Positions 8,601-16,332 of a stretch of 64,000 bases of DNA are shown here, in pieces (the stretch's first letter is position 1; every line of letters begins with the position of its first letter). The notes below the pieces were generated by a model. That model was not told the origin of the DNA. It ran no database searches and saw only the letters and a program-made list of their open reading frames with translations. Origin of the DNA: Streptomyces aureus (GTDB lineage: Bacteria > Actinomycetota > Actinomycetes > Streptomycetales > Streptomycetaceae); contig NZ_JNZD01000013.1 of NCBI RefSeq assembly GCF_000725495.1, positions 186,001-250,000 on the forward strand. The letters are read 5' to 3'. The translations under genes and the position numbers were made by a program.

Positions 8601-10102
8601 GGTGTCCGGTTCCCCGCTCCCGGCGACACGTAGACGTCGACGTCACCGGCCCGGTGGGGTGCCCAGGCGCGGGCGTATCCGGGCGGCTCGGCTCCCGGCG
8701 CGGTGACGACGGCGACCGGCATGTGCCGGGCGGAGCGCGTGATGCCCGCCGCGGTGGCGTTGGCGTTGTGGCCGCCGGTCGCGACGGAGGAGCAGCCCGC
8801 GTAGAAGGCGATGGGCACGGACTGGTTGCCGGTCAGCGCGCAGGGCGGCCGCACGCCGAGCCGGTGCAGCGTCGCCGCCGTGACCGCCCAGCCGTGGTGG
8901 CTGTCGGTGGTGCGCCGCACGGTGGCCTGGAGCACCGCGAACTGGACCGCCAGATGCCCGGCGAGACCGGCGGCCACCAGCGTCACGAGCACCGGCCGCC
9001 ACCGGCCGCCGCGGGCGGTCACCAGATGGACGAGGGCGTCGGCGACGGGGATCGCGGCGAGGGCGTAGAGCGGCAGCAGGAAGCGCGGGGCCGCGTACCC
9101 GATCATGAAGAGGTAGGGGATCCCGGCCGTCGTGGCGCAGGCCAGAAGGAGCAGGGTGGGTGCCGGACGGCGGGCCCTGAAAGCGATCACCAGGCCGAGG
9201 GCGGCGATCAGCGGCAGGACGAACCACCACGTCATCACCACGGGGTTCGGCATCCCGCCGTTGCAGGGACGGCACAGCACGCGTCCGCCCAGGCTGCGCA
9301 TCTGGTCGCCGACGGCGATGTTCCAGCCGAGGCCGCCCTGGATGCGAGAACCGTCGGAGAGCCGTTGCCCCAGGCCGCCGTAGGACACGTACGCCTCGAC
9401 GATCCACTCGGCCGCCCCGGCCAGCAGGCCGCCGACCAGGGCGAGCAGCGGCCGGGCCCGGCGCCACCGGGGGGCCGCCACGGCGAGGACGAGCAGGGGC
9501 AGCGTCACCCAGACCGCGTCCGGGGGCCGCATCCACGCCATCAGCGCGGCGCCGAGTCCGGTCCCCCACAGCGCCGCGCGGTCGCGGCCCCCCGCCTGCG
9601 CGCGCAGGAAACAGCCGACGCAGACCAGGGCGCCGATCGCGACCCAGTAGTTGGGCATGGCCTGCGGCCCGTAGAAGAGGGTCACCCACAGCGTCGCGAA
9701 GAGGGCGCCCGCCAGGGCGACGACCCGGACCGGGAACAGTCCGCGCCAGACGCGCAGGGCCACGAAGAGGCCGAGTCCGGAGAGCAGGGCGAGGTAGATC
9801 CGCAGCAGCGGGGTGGAGGACGACCAGGCGGCGACGGGTGCGACGAGCAGGGGGACCCCGCGGGCCCGGGGCGCGCTGAAGAAGGCGGCGGGGGCGTGCG
9901 GGGAGACCTGGCTGACGTACACGGTCTCGTCCCAGCCGAGACCCATCCCGGGGCGCACGAGAACCAGCTGGGCCAGGACGAAGGCGGCCGCGACCAGGGC
10001 GAGCGGGCCCAGGCCACCGGGGTGCCGGAGCGCTCGGACCGTCCCGTCCGGCGACCGGGGGCGCCGGGTGCCGATGAGCGGGACGTTCAGGGTCTTGGCC
10101 AT
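8597..10102 (-). CDS. Multi-pass GT-C type glycosyltransferase (ArnT/mannosyltransferase-like)
   Basis: 501 residues, about ten membrane helices. A short N-terminal extension is followed by a helix and the acidic loop GLGWDETVYVSQVSPH, the position where GT-C enzymes using polyprenyl-phosphate sugars carry their catalytic acidic residues. The C-terminal 120 residues form an extracytoplasmic domain with four cysteines. It is the first gene of a two-gene operon with the UPF0104 protein. Its start is just downstream of two strong palindromes, so BlaI-type repression is likely. Donor and acceptor cannot be told from sequence. Confidence 0.75.
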   Translation of the reverse strand: MAKTLNVPLIGTRRPRSPDGTVRALRHPGGLGPLALVAAAFVLAQLVLVRPGMGLGWDETVYVSQVSPHAPAAFFSAPRARGVPLLVAPVAAWSSSTPLLRIYLALLSGLGLFVALRVWRGLFPVRVVALAGALFATLWVTLFYGPQAMPNYWVAIGALVCVGCFLRAQAGGRDRAALWGTGLGAALMAWMRPPDAVWVTLPLLVLAVAAPRWRRARPLLALVGGLLAGAAEWIVEAYVSYGGLGQRLSDGSRIQGGLGWNIAVGDQMRSLGGRVLCRPCNGGMPNPVVMTWWFVLPLIAALGLVIAFRARRPAPTLLLLACATTAGIPYLFMIGYAAPRFLLPLYALAAIPVADALVHLVTARGGRWRPVLVTLVAAGLAGHLAVQFAVLQATVRRTTDSHHGWAVTAATLHRLGVRPPCALTGNQSVPIAFYAGCSSVATGGHNANATAAGITRSARHMPVAVVTAPGAEPPGYARAWAPHRAGDVDVYVSPGAGNRTP

Positions 10103-10116
10103 CGTCCACCCTTCAG

Positions 10117-10160
10117 CCCTACACGCTGTAGGGTTTTTTCACCCTACAAGACGTAGGGTG
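10117..10160. promoter_or_regulatory. Double BlaI-like operator upstream of the glycosyltransferase operon
   Basis: Two near-perfect palindromes: ccctacacgctgtaggg (10117-10133; seven-base arms, three-base centre) and caccctac-aagac-gtagggtg (10140-10160; eight-base arms). They carry the CTACA/TGTAG halves of BlaI-type sites and lie 15 bp upstream of the ATG at 10102, so bound repressor would block this promoter. A related half-site pair occurs in front of the blaI gene at 10356. Confidence 0.75.
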
Positions 10161-10332
10161 AAGCGGTGACCCAGGGAATCACGGACAAACTACCGCCCAC
10201 CGGAACAAGATGCCGCACACGACGGGCATCCGGGGGACGTGCGCCTGCGGCGGGCGTGCCCGAACGGAGCGCGACACGGGCCCCGTCACGGGTCGCGGCA
10301 CCGGCCCCGGACCGGCGCCGTTCCGGCCTTGA

Positions 10333-10348
10333 CTACGCGCTGTAAGGT
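10333..10348 (+). promoter_or_regulatory. BlaI-like site overlapping the -10 of the second blaI gene
   Basis: ctac-gcgc-tgta at 10333-10344 resembles the two operators at 10117-10160. TAAGGT at 10343-10348 fits a Streptomyces -10 element. The ATG at 10356 lies seven bases further on, so the mRNA may be leaderless. Overlap of operator and -10 suggests autorepression. Confidence 0.5.
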
Positions 10349-10355
10349 GACGGGC

Positions 10356-10739
10356 ATGGCTGGCACAGGTCCCCACGGAAGGGCGGAACGGCGCAGCGCG
10401 GGCGAGCTGGAGAGCGAGGTCCTCGCCACCCTGTGGGCCACCGACGACGCCCTGACGCCCGCCGAGATCCAGACCGAGATCGGCGGCGGACTCGCCTACA
10501 ACACGGTGCACACCATCCTCAAACGTCTGTACGACAAGGGTCTGGTGCTGCGGGACGTTGACGGCCGCCGCGGCGCCTACCGCCCCGCGAAGAACGCGGC
10601 GCAGCTGACCGCCGAGGCCATGCACGAGGCGCTCGACCGCGGACCCGACCCGATCGCGGCCCTGCAGCAGTTCGTCACCGGCCTCAGCCGCCAGGAGGAG
10701 GAAGCCCTGCGCGACCTCCTGGGAGGGACCGGGCCGTGA
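10356..10739 (+). CDS. BlaI/MecI/CopY family transcriptional repressor (second copy)
   Basis: 127 residues with the winged helix ELESEVLATLWATDDALTPAEIQTEIGGGLAYNTVHTILKRLYDKGLV and the C-terminal dimerisation part ALQQFVTGLSRQEEEALRDLL. It resembles the BlaI encoded at 2959-3354 only moderately, so the two probably recognise different variants of the TACA/TGTA site. It overlaps the following M56 gene by four bases and faces the glycosyltransferase operon. Confidence 0.93.
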   Translation: MAGTGPHGRAERRSAGELESEVLATLWATDDALTPAEIQTEIGGGLAYNTVHTILKRLYDKGLVLRDVDGRRGAYRPAKNAAQLTAEAMHEALDRGPDPIAALQQFVTGLSRQEEEALRDLLGGTGP

Positions 10740-11635
10740 GGATCGACGTGTACGTCCCGCTCGTGCTGGCGCTGCTCCTCGCCTCGGTCGCCCCGGCGGT
10801 CGGCCGGCGGGTGTCGCCGGGCCTCGCGGCCCGCGTCCTCGTCACGGCCGCCGCGCTGACCGCGGCCGCCTCCACCTGGGCGCTGCTGCTGCTCGGCGCC
10901 ACCCTGGTCGACCAGGCGCCCGCGGTGATCGCCGAGGCGGGCGAGGAGGGCCGGATCCTGCCCGAGCCCGTTCCTGAGACCGTCGCCGTCCTGGCGGTGG
11001 CCGCGCTCGCCGTGGTCGGACACCGCGTCCGTCGTGTGGTGCGCGCACACCTCGCAACCCGCCGGGTGCTGCACCGACTGTGCGAGGGACACCCCCCGGA
11101 CAGCGAACTCGTCGTTGCTGCCTCGCCGAGCCCGCAAGCCTTCGCGATCCCCGGCAGACCGGGCCGGATCCTGGTCACGGCCGCGATGCTCAGTGCGCTG
11201 GAACCCGCCGAGCGACGGGTCCTGCTCGCGCACGAGCGCGCCCATCTGACGCACCGGCACGCGGTGCTCTCGACCGCCGTGGCCCTGGCCGCGGCGGCGA
11301 ACCCGCTGCTCACCCCCGTCCGTGACACTGTCGCCTTCCTGCTGGAGCGCTGGGCCGACGAGGAGGCGGCGTCCGCCGTCGGCGACCGGAACACGACGGC
11401 CCGCGCCCTGGCGCGTGCCGCGCTCGTCTCCCAGCGGGCCCGCCCGGGATGCGCCCTGCACTTCTCCGAGCACGCCGTCACCCGCCGGATCGCGGCCCTG
11501 CGGACGGCTCCGCCGCCGGTCATGAGGTCCGTCGGCGCGGCGGTCCTCGCACTCGGAGCCCTGCCGGCACTGGGCGCGGCCGACGCGACGGGAGACCTGG
11601 TCCAGCTGCTGGCCGGAACCCTGCCGGGTTGGTGA
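10736..11635 (+). CDS. M56 family (BlaR1-like) membrane metalloprotease (second copy)
   Basis: 299 residues, GTG start inside the blaI stop. Three N-terminal membrane helices, then the zinc motif HERAH (RVLLAHERAHLTHRHA), the third-ligand region ERWADEEAASAVGD and a C-terminal helix. As in the pair at 2.0-3.4 kb, no penicillin-binding domain follows. The last codons (TLPGW-stop) form the first unit of a 29-bp tandem repeat array that continues past the gene. Confidence 0.9.
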   Translation: MRIDVYVPLVLALLLASVAPAVGRRVSPGLAARVLVTAAALTAAASTWALLLLGATLVDQAPAVIAEAGEEGRILPEPVPETVAVLAVAALAVVGHRVRRVVRAHLATRRVLHRLCEGHPPDSELVVAASPSPQAFAIPGRPGRILVTAAMLSALEPAERRVLLAHERAHLTHRHAVLSTAVALAAAANPLLTPVRDTVAFLLERWADEEAASAVGDRNTTARALARAALVSQRARPGCALHFSEHAVTRRIAALRTAPPPVMRSVGAAVLALGALPALGAADATGDLVQLLAGTLPGW

Positions 11636-11785
11636 GCGACACCCTGCCGGGCCGGTGCGCGGGGCGAGCACCGTGGCGGGCCGGTGAGCGGGGTGAGCAC
11701 CCTGCCGGGCTTGAGCGGGGCGAGAACTCTGCCGGGTCGATGAGCCGGGCGAACACCTTGCGGGGCTGGTGAGCCGGGCCGCGAC
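11618..11785. repeat. Degenerate ~29-bp tandem repeat, about six copies, starting inside the M56 gene
   Basis: Units begin at about 11618, 11641, 11670, 11699, 11725 and 11755 with the core accctgccgggccggtgag (variants accgtggcggg, aactctgccggg, accttgcgggg). The first unit contains the last five codons and stop of the M56 gene. Length varies from 23 to 31 bp. No gene was found inside. Confidence 0.8.
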
Positions 11786-11848
11786 GGGCCCCGCGCCGCA
11801 CACCAGCTTTCAGGGCGTGGTGTGCGGGGGCGCGCTACGGTCGCGGTC

Positions 11849-12811
11849 ATGACACCTTCCGAGACGGGTCGCCCCGGCCTCGCGCGCTCCGGGCGGGTGC
11901 GGTTCGCGACGTTCAACGTGCTGCACGGCCGGACGCTGGTGGACGGCAGCCCCGTCTCCGTGCGGGCGGCCGACGGCCCCGCCGGACCGCTCGCTCGCGC
12001 CGTCGCGTCGCTGGACGCCGACGTGGTGGCCCTGCAGGAGGTGGACCGGCTGCAGGAGCGGTCGGGCGGGGTGGACCAGGCGTTCGCCGCGGCCATGGGG
12101 GCCGGCGCACCCCACTGGCGCTACGCGTCCGCGTTCCACGGCATGGCGCGGCCGGGCGGTGGCTGGGTCCCGGAGCCGTCCGAGCCCGGCCTGCGCGTGT
12201 ACGGTCCGCGCGAGGCCGAGGCGGGCGAGGGGGCGCCCTCGCACGGTGTCGCCCTGCTGTCCCGGCTGCCCGTACTCCACTGGAGGGCGCGGCGGCTGGC
12301 CCCGGCGCCGGTCCCCATGCCGCTGCGGACGCCCGGCCGCCGCGGGCTCACGGTGTCGCGGGACCAGCCCCGGGCCGCACTCGCCGCGGTGCTCGAGGGA
12401 AGCCGCGGTCCGTTCACCGTGGTGGCACTGCACCTGTCGTTCGTGCCCGGCTGGAACGTCCGCCAGTTGCTCGCGGTCCGCTCCTGGACCGCCGATCTGC
12501 CCGGCCCCCGGGTGCTGCTCGGCGACTTCAACCTGCCCGGCGCGCTTCCCCGCACCGTCCTCGGCCCGGCGGGGCCGTTGGGCGGCGGCCGGTCCGGCCC
12601 CGGAGGCGGGCGTCCCGGCCGGCCCGGTGTCGGCGCGCGGCGCGGCTGGCGGGATCTGGCCCGCACGCCCACGTATCCGGCGCACCGGCCCCTGGTCCAG
12701 CTCGACCACGTCCTGGCCACCGGGATCGACCCGGGCGCGGTCACCGGCGCGCACGCGCCGAGCACTCCGGTCTCGGATCACCGGCCGCTGGTGGTCGACC
12801 TGCTCCTGTGA
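11849..12811 (+). CDS. Endonuclease/exonuclease/phosphatase (EEP) family protein
   Basis: 320 residues from the ATG at 11849; TACGGT nine bases upstream could be a -10 giving a leaderless message. The EEP metal and catalytic motifs are present: RFATFNVLHG, ALQEVDRLQ, VALHLSFVPG, LLGDFNLP and the terminal SDHRPLVVDL. The family includes nucleases and phosphodiesterases/phosphatases of lipids and nucleotides; the substrate cannot be inferred. A Gly/Pro-rich insert (about 245-270) interrupts the domain before the LDHV motif. No signal peptide is seen. Confidence 0.85.
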   Translation: MTPSETGRPGLARSGRVRFATFNVLHGRTLVDGSPVSVRAADGPAGPLARAVASLDADVVALQEVDRLQERSGGVDQAFAAAMGAGAPHWRYASAFHGMARPGGGWVPEPSEPGLRVYGPREAEAGEGAPSHGVALLSRLPVLHWRARRLAPAPVPMPLRTPGRRGLTVSRDQPRAALAAVLEGSRGPFTVVALHLSFVPGWNVRQLLAVRSWTADLPGPRVLLGDFNLPGALPRTVLGPAGPLGGGRSGPGGGRPGRPGVGARRGWRDLARTPTYPAHRPLVQLDHVLATGIDPGAVTGAHAPSTPVSDHRPLVVDLLL

Positions 12812-12854
12812 TCGGGCCCGCCTCCACACGGCCGGGCCCCGCGGGCGACCGGCG

Positions 12855-12914
12855 GACACGCGACTCGGGCCCGACACGCGACTCGGGCCCGACACGCGAC
12901 TCGGGCCCGACACG
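12855..12914. repeat. 18-bp perfect tandem repeat, three copies plus a partial fourth
   Basis: The unit gacacgcgactcgggccc occurs at 12855-12872, 12873-12890 and 12891-12908 without mismatch; gacacg then starts a degenerate fourth copy. It lies 43 bp beyond the EEP stop. Identity of the copies indicates recent expansion. The whole 12812-13059 gap holds no credible gene. Confidence 0.9.
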
Positions 12915-13059
12915 GAACCCAAGGCCGGCACGGAACCCGAGGTCGGCACAGACCCTGGCATGCCCCGGGCCGCCCTGGGCCGCGCCGGCGGATCCGAGCC
13001 GCCTCGGCTGAACCAAGACCCCGCGTCCGGTCAGCGGTCGGCGGCCCGCGTCCGGCCCG

Positions 13060-13569
13060 TCACCCCAACTGCCCGGCGAACGCGTCGTACGCCGGTTCGT
13101 CGAAGAGCACGAAGCGAACCTCCTCGACGTCGGTCTCGGCGGCCCGGACGGTCTCCACCGCGATGCGGGCGGCGTCGTCCATCGGCCAGCCGTAGATGCC
13201 GGCGGAGACCGCGGGGAACGCGACCGTGCGGGCGCCGAGCTCGTCGGCGACGCGCAGCGACTCCCGGTAGCAGGACACGAGGAGCTCGGAGCGGTCGTCC
13301 TCCCGGGCGTAGCGGGGACCGACGGTGTGGATCACCCACTGGGCGTCGAGGTCGCCCGCGGTCGTGGCGACCGCCCGGCCGGTGGGCAGACCCTTGCCGT
13401 AATGCCCGGCGCGCAGCTTCCGGCAGTCGGCGAGGATGGCCGGGCCGCCGCGGCGGTGAATGGCTCCGTCGACCCCTCCGCCGCCGAGCAGCGAGGAGTT
13501 CGCCGCGTTGACGACGGCGTCGACGCTCTGCCGGGTGATGTCCCCCTGCACCAGCGTGATCGTGGTCAT
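13060..13569 (-). CDS. Macrodomain protein (O-acetyl-ADP-ribose deacetylase type)
   Basis: 169 residues, one macrodomain. Ligand-binding motifs are [20 protein letters not shown] (with the conserved Asn and the [11 protein letters not shown] loop), [19 protein letters not shown] and the phosphate loop [12 protein letters not shown]. Family members hydrolyse O-acetyl-ADP-ribose or remove ADP-ribose from proteins. The start overlaps the stop of the FAD oxidoreductase gene by four bases, so the two are co-translated. Confidence 0.93.
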   Translation of the reverse strand: MTTITLVQGDITRQSVDAVVNAANSSLLGGGGVDGAIHRRGGPAILADCRKLRAGHYGKGLPTGRAVATTAGDLDAQWVIHTVGPRYAREDDRSELLVSCYRESLRVADELGARTVAFPAVSAGIYGWPMDDAARIAVETVRAAETDVEEVRFVLFDEPAYDAFAGQLG

Positions 13570-14984
13570 GACTGTCTCAGCCTCCTCCAGACGGCCTTCG
13601 CCGCGTTGTGCCCGGACATCCCGTGTACCCCGGGACCCGGCGGGGTCGCCGAGGAGCACAGGAAGACGGCGGGGTGCGGGGTGCGGTACGGGGAGAGCGA
13701 CAGCTTGGGACGGAGCATGAGCTGGAGCCCGGAGGCGGCGCCGCAGGCGATGTCGCCGCCCACGTAGTTGGCGTTGCGGGCCGCGAGGACGGGCGGTCCG
13801 GCGGTCGCGCGGGCCAGCACGCGGTCGCGGAAGCCCGGCGCGAACCGCTCCAGCTGGCGCTCGATCGCGTCGGTGAGGTCTCCGGTCCAGCCGTTCGGGA
13901 CGTGGCCGTAGGCCCAGAAGACGTGCTTGCCCTCGGGTGCCCGGGACGGGTCCACGACGCTCGGCTGCACCGTGATCAGGAACGGCGCGTCGGGCGCCCG
14001 GCCCTCGCGCGAGGCCGCCCTCAGCGCGGTGGCGATCTCCGCCCGGCTCGCCCCGACCTGGACCGTCCCGGCGGCGCGGGCCTCCTCGGCGGTCCAGGGC
14101 ACGGGCCCGTCCAGCGCGTAGTCGATCTTGAAGACGCCGGCTCCGTACCGGTAGCCCTCGTAGTACCGCCCGAAGCCCGCGATGCGGGCCAGCGCCCGGG
14201 GCGAGGTGTCGAAGACGTAGGCCCGCGCGGGGGGCAGGTCGTCCAGACGCTTCACCTCGTAGTCCGTGTGGACGGTGCCGCCGAGGTCCTTCAGATAGGC
14301 GGTCAGCGCGTCCGCGATGGACTGGGAGCCGCCGCGGGCCACGGGCCAGCCCCTGGCGTGCGCGGCCAGGGCGAAGACCAGGCCGACGGCGCCCGTGGCG
14401 ACGCCCTCCAGCGGCGCGATGACGTGCGCCACGAGCCCCGAGAACAGGGCTCTGGCCCGCTCGTCGCGGAAGCGGCGCATCAGCCAGGTCGACGGCGGCA
14501 GCCCGGCCAGACCGAACCGGGCGAGGGTGACGGGGTCGCGGGGCAGCGCGGTCAGCGGCAGCGACATGAAGTCGTGCGCCAGGGTGTCCCACTTGCTCAG
14601 GTACGGCGCGACGAGCCTGCGGTACGCGCCCGCGTCGCGCGGGCCGAAGGAGGCCGCCGTCTCGGCCACGGACCGGGCGAGCACCGCCGCCGAGCCGTCC
14701 GGGAAAGGGTGGGCCATGGGCAGGTCCGCGTGCAGCCACTCCAGGCCGTACCGGTCCAGGGGCATCGACCGGAAGGCCGGCGAGTTGATGCCGAGCGGGT
14801 GTGCCGCCGCGCAGGGGTCGTGCCGGAATCCGGGGAGGGTCAGCTCCTCGGTGCGCGATCCCCCGCCCACCGTGTCACGGGCCTCGAACACGGCCACCGA
14901 GAAGCCCCGGCGGGCCAGCTCCACGGCAGCCGTCAGTCCGTTCGGCCCCGCACCCACCACGACCGCATCGAGCATCGACGGCAC
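13566..14984 (-). CDS. FAD-dependent oxidoreductase of the phytoene-desaturase/PYROXD2-like family
   Basis: 472 residues. The N-terminal dinucleotide fold [23 protein letters not shown] with a following acidic residue binds FAD; the C-terminal [12 protein letters not shown] and [14 protein letters not shown] match the second FAD-contact region. A start at the second ATG (14975) is possible. The family oxidises varied hydrophobic substrates and is not proof of carotenoid synthesis; no carotenoid genes are nearby. Coupling to a macrodomain gene is unusual enough to suggest a shared NAD or ADP-ribose theme, which is inference. Confidence 0.85.
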   Translation of the reverse strand: MPSMLDAVVVGAGPNGLTAAVELARRGFSVAVFEARDTVGGGSRTEELTLPGFRHDPCAAAHPLGINSPAFRSMPLDRYGLEWLHADLPMAHPFPDGSAAVLARSVAETAASFGPRDAGAYRRLVAPYLSKWDTLAHDFMSLPLTALPRDPVTLARFGLAGLPPSTWLMRRFRDERARALFSGLVAHVIAPLEGVATGAVGLVFALAAHARGWPVARGGSQSIADALTAYLKDLGGTVHTDYEVKRLDDLPPARAYVFDTSPRALARIAGFGRYYEGYRYGAGVFKIDYALDGPVPWTAEEARAAGTVQVGASRAEIATALRAASREGRAPDAPFLITVQPSVVDPSRAPEGKHVFWAYGHVPNGWTGDLTDAIERQLERFAPGFRDRVLARATAGPPVLAARNANYVGGDIACGAASGLQLMLRPKLSLSPYRTPHPAVFLCSSATPPGPGVHGMSGHNAAKAVWRRLRQS

Positions 14985-15108
14985 CTTCGGACTCCTTTGT
15001 CAGCCGACGGCCACTGGGGATCAGGATATGCCGGGGGACCGACACCCTTGACGGCACGGGGCGTTGGACCGGAACAGCCCGAGCCTTGGACAAGGAGCAG
15101 CCCGAGCC

Positions 15109-15165
15109 TCGGACCGCGACGGGCCGAGCGCCGCTGCCGGGCGTCGGACCGCGACGGGCCGAGCG
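15109..15165. repeat. 22-bp direct repeat in a GC-rich spacer
   Basis: A 22-bp word (core ggaccgcgacgggccgag) occurs at 15109-15130 and 15144-15165; weaker copies (ggaacagcccgag, caaggagcagcccgag) precede it from 15070. It lies in the 15001-15230 spacer, on the 3' side of the leftward inositol-phosphatase-family gene. No gene seen in the spacer. Confidence 0.7.
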
Positions 15166-15230
15166 TCGCCCCCGCCCGCCCCGCAGCCCCGCCCCGCCCC
15201 GCAGCGGCGCCCCGCCCATGGAGCCCGCGC

Positions 15231-16097
15231 TCAGGCGCCGGCCGCCGCCCGCCGCGAGGGTGCCGCCAGCAGGTCGATCACCCGGCGGGCCGTGGCCTCG
15301 TCCCGGGCGGCCGTGAACGGCAGGGCGTTGCCGCCGGTGACGCGGAACGGCTCGCCGTCGAGCGTCAGATGGGCGCCGCCGGCCTCCTCGACCAGCAGCA
15401 GCCCCGCCGCGTGATCCCAGCTGGCCTCCCAGGAGAAGGCGGTCGCGTCCAGCTCGCCGCGGGCTATGGCCAGATACTCCAGGCCGGCCGAACCGCACGG
15501 GCGCGGCCGGACGCCCTCGACGCGCAGTCCGAGGAGCGCGTGCTTCTGCTCCTGCGTGGTGTAGTCCGGGTGGGAGGTCGCGACCTCGAGGTCGCGGCCG
15601 TCCGCGGGCGACCCGGAGCGCAGCGGCACTCCGTCGAGCACGGCCCCGCCTCCCCGGATCGCGGTGGCGAACTGCTCACGGGCGGGCGCGTACGTCCACG
15701 AGGCCCGCACCACGCCGTCCAGCACGAGCGCGACCAGCGTGCAGAACCCGGGATCGCCGTTCACGAACTGCCGGGTGCCGTCGACGGGGTCGACGATCCA
15801 GACGGGCGCGGTGCCCTGTATCTCCTCGTAGACGGCCGGGTCGGCGTGCACCGCCTCCTCGCCGACGACGACCGAGCCGGGCAGCAGCGCGAGAAGGGCC
15901 TCGGTGAGGTGCTTCTCGGCCAGGCGGTCGGCGTCCGTCACGAGGTCGTGCGGGCCGGACTTCTGGTCGATCTCGTCGGCGGACAGCTGCCGGAACCGGG
16001 GCATGATCTCGGCGGCGGCGGCCTTGCGGATGGCGCGTTCCACGTCGGACGCGCGGTGTGCGAGAAACTCGTCGATGGTTTCGATGTCTTCGATCAT
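15231..16097 (-). CDS. Inositol monophosphatase family phosphatase
   Basis: 288 residues. Metal- and substrate-binding motifs: VVGEEAVH, WIVDPVDGTRQFVNGDP (Asp-Pro-Val-Asp-Gly-Thr) and SWDHAAGLLLVEEAGG. Family members include inositol-1-phosphatase, histidinol-phosphatase and nucleotide bisphosphatase; the sequence does not decide which. It stands alone between repeat-rich spacers. Confidence 0.88.
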   Translation of the reverse strand: MIEDIETIDEFLAHRASDVERAIRKAAAAEIMPRFRQLSADEIDQKSGPHDLVTDADRLAEKHLTEALLALLPGSVVVGEEAVHADPAVYEEIQGTAPVWIVDPVDGTRQFVNGDPGFCTLVALVLDGVVRASWTYAPAREQFATAIRGGGAVLDGVPLRSGSPADGRDLEVATSHPDYTTQEQKHALLGLRVEGVRPRPCGSAGLEYLAIARGELDATAFSWEASWDHAAGLLLVEEAGGAHLTLDGEPFRVTGGNALPFTAARDEATARRVIDLLAAPSRRAAAGA

Positions 16098-16179
16098 GGC
16101 TCCATGACAGCACGCGCCACTGACAATCCCCACCCCTCCGGGGTACCTGGGGTGGAATCCCCATGAATTCCCGGCGTCG

Positions 16180-16332
16180 GTGATCTCCGCAGGCCGGACG
16201 GGCCGAAGGTGATCTCCGCAGGCCGGAAGGGCGTGCCGCGAGTGATCTCCGCGGGCCGCACGGACGGGCCGAGAGTGATCGCCGAGGGCCGCACGGACGG
16301 GCCCGGAGCGATCGCCGCGGCCCTGACGGGCC
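16180..16332. repeat. 33-bp degenerate tandem repeat, five copies, abutting a stop codon
   Basis: Units start at 16180, 16209, 16242, 16275 and 16308, each beginning gtgatctccgc or gtgatcgccg and containing ggccgcacggacgggcc. The array ends exactly at the stop codon (16333) of the leftward gamma-glutamyltransferase gene. Confidence 0.85.

Noticed and set aside
12855..12914. 18-bp repeat read as a peptide repeat (RDSGPT)
   Set aside because: Open in several frames only because 18 is a multiple of three; no start, ribosome site or continuation with gene-like composition.
13566..14984. Carotenoid biosynthesis
   Set aside because: Only one phytoene-desaturase-like oxidoreductase is present, with no crtE/crtB neighbours; the family is broad.
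13608..16166. Long plus-strand frame of over 800 codons
   Set aside because: Antisense to the FAD oxidoreductase and inositol-phosphatase genes and crossing their spacer; residue make-up is GC-biased nonsense.
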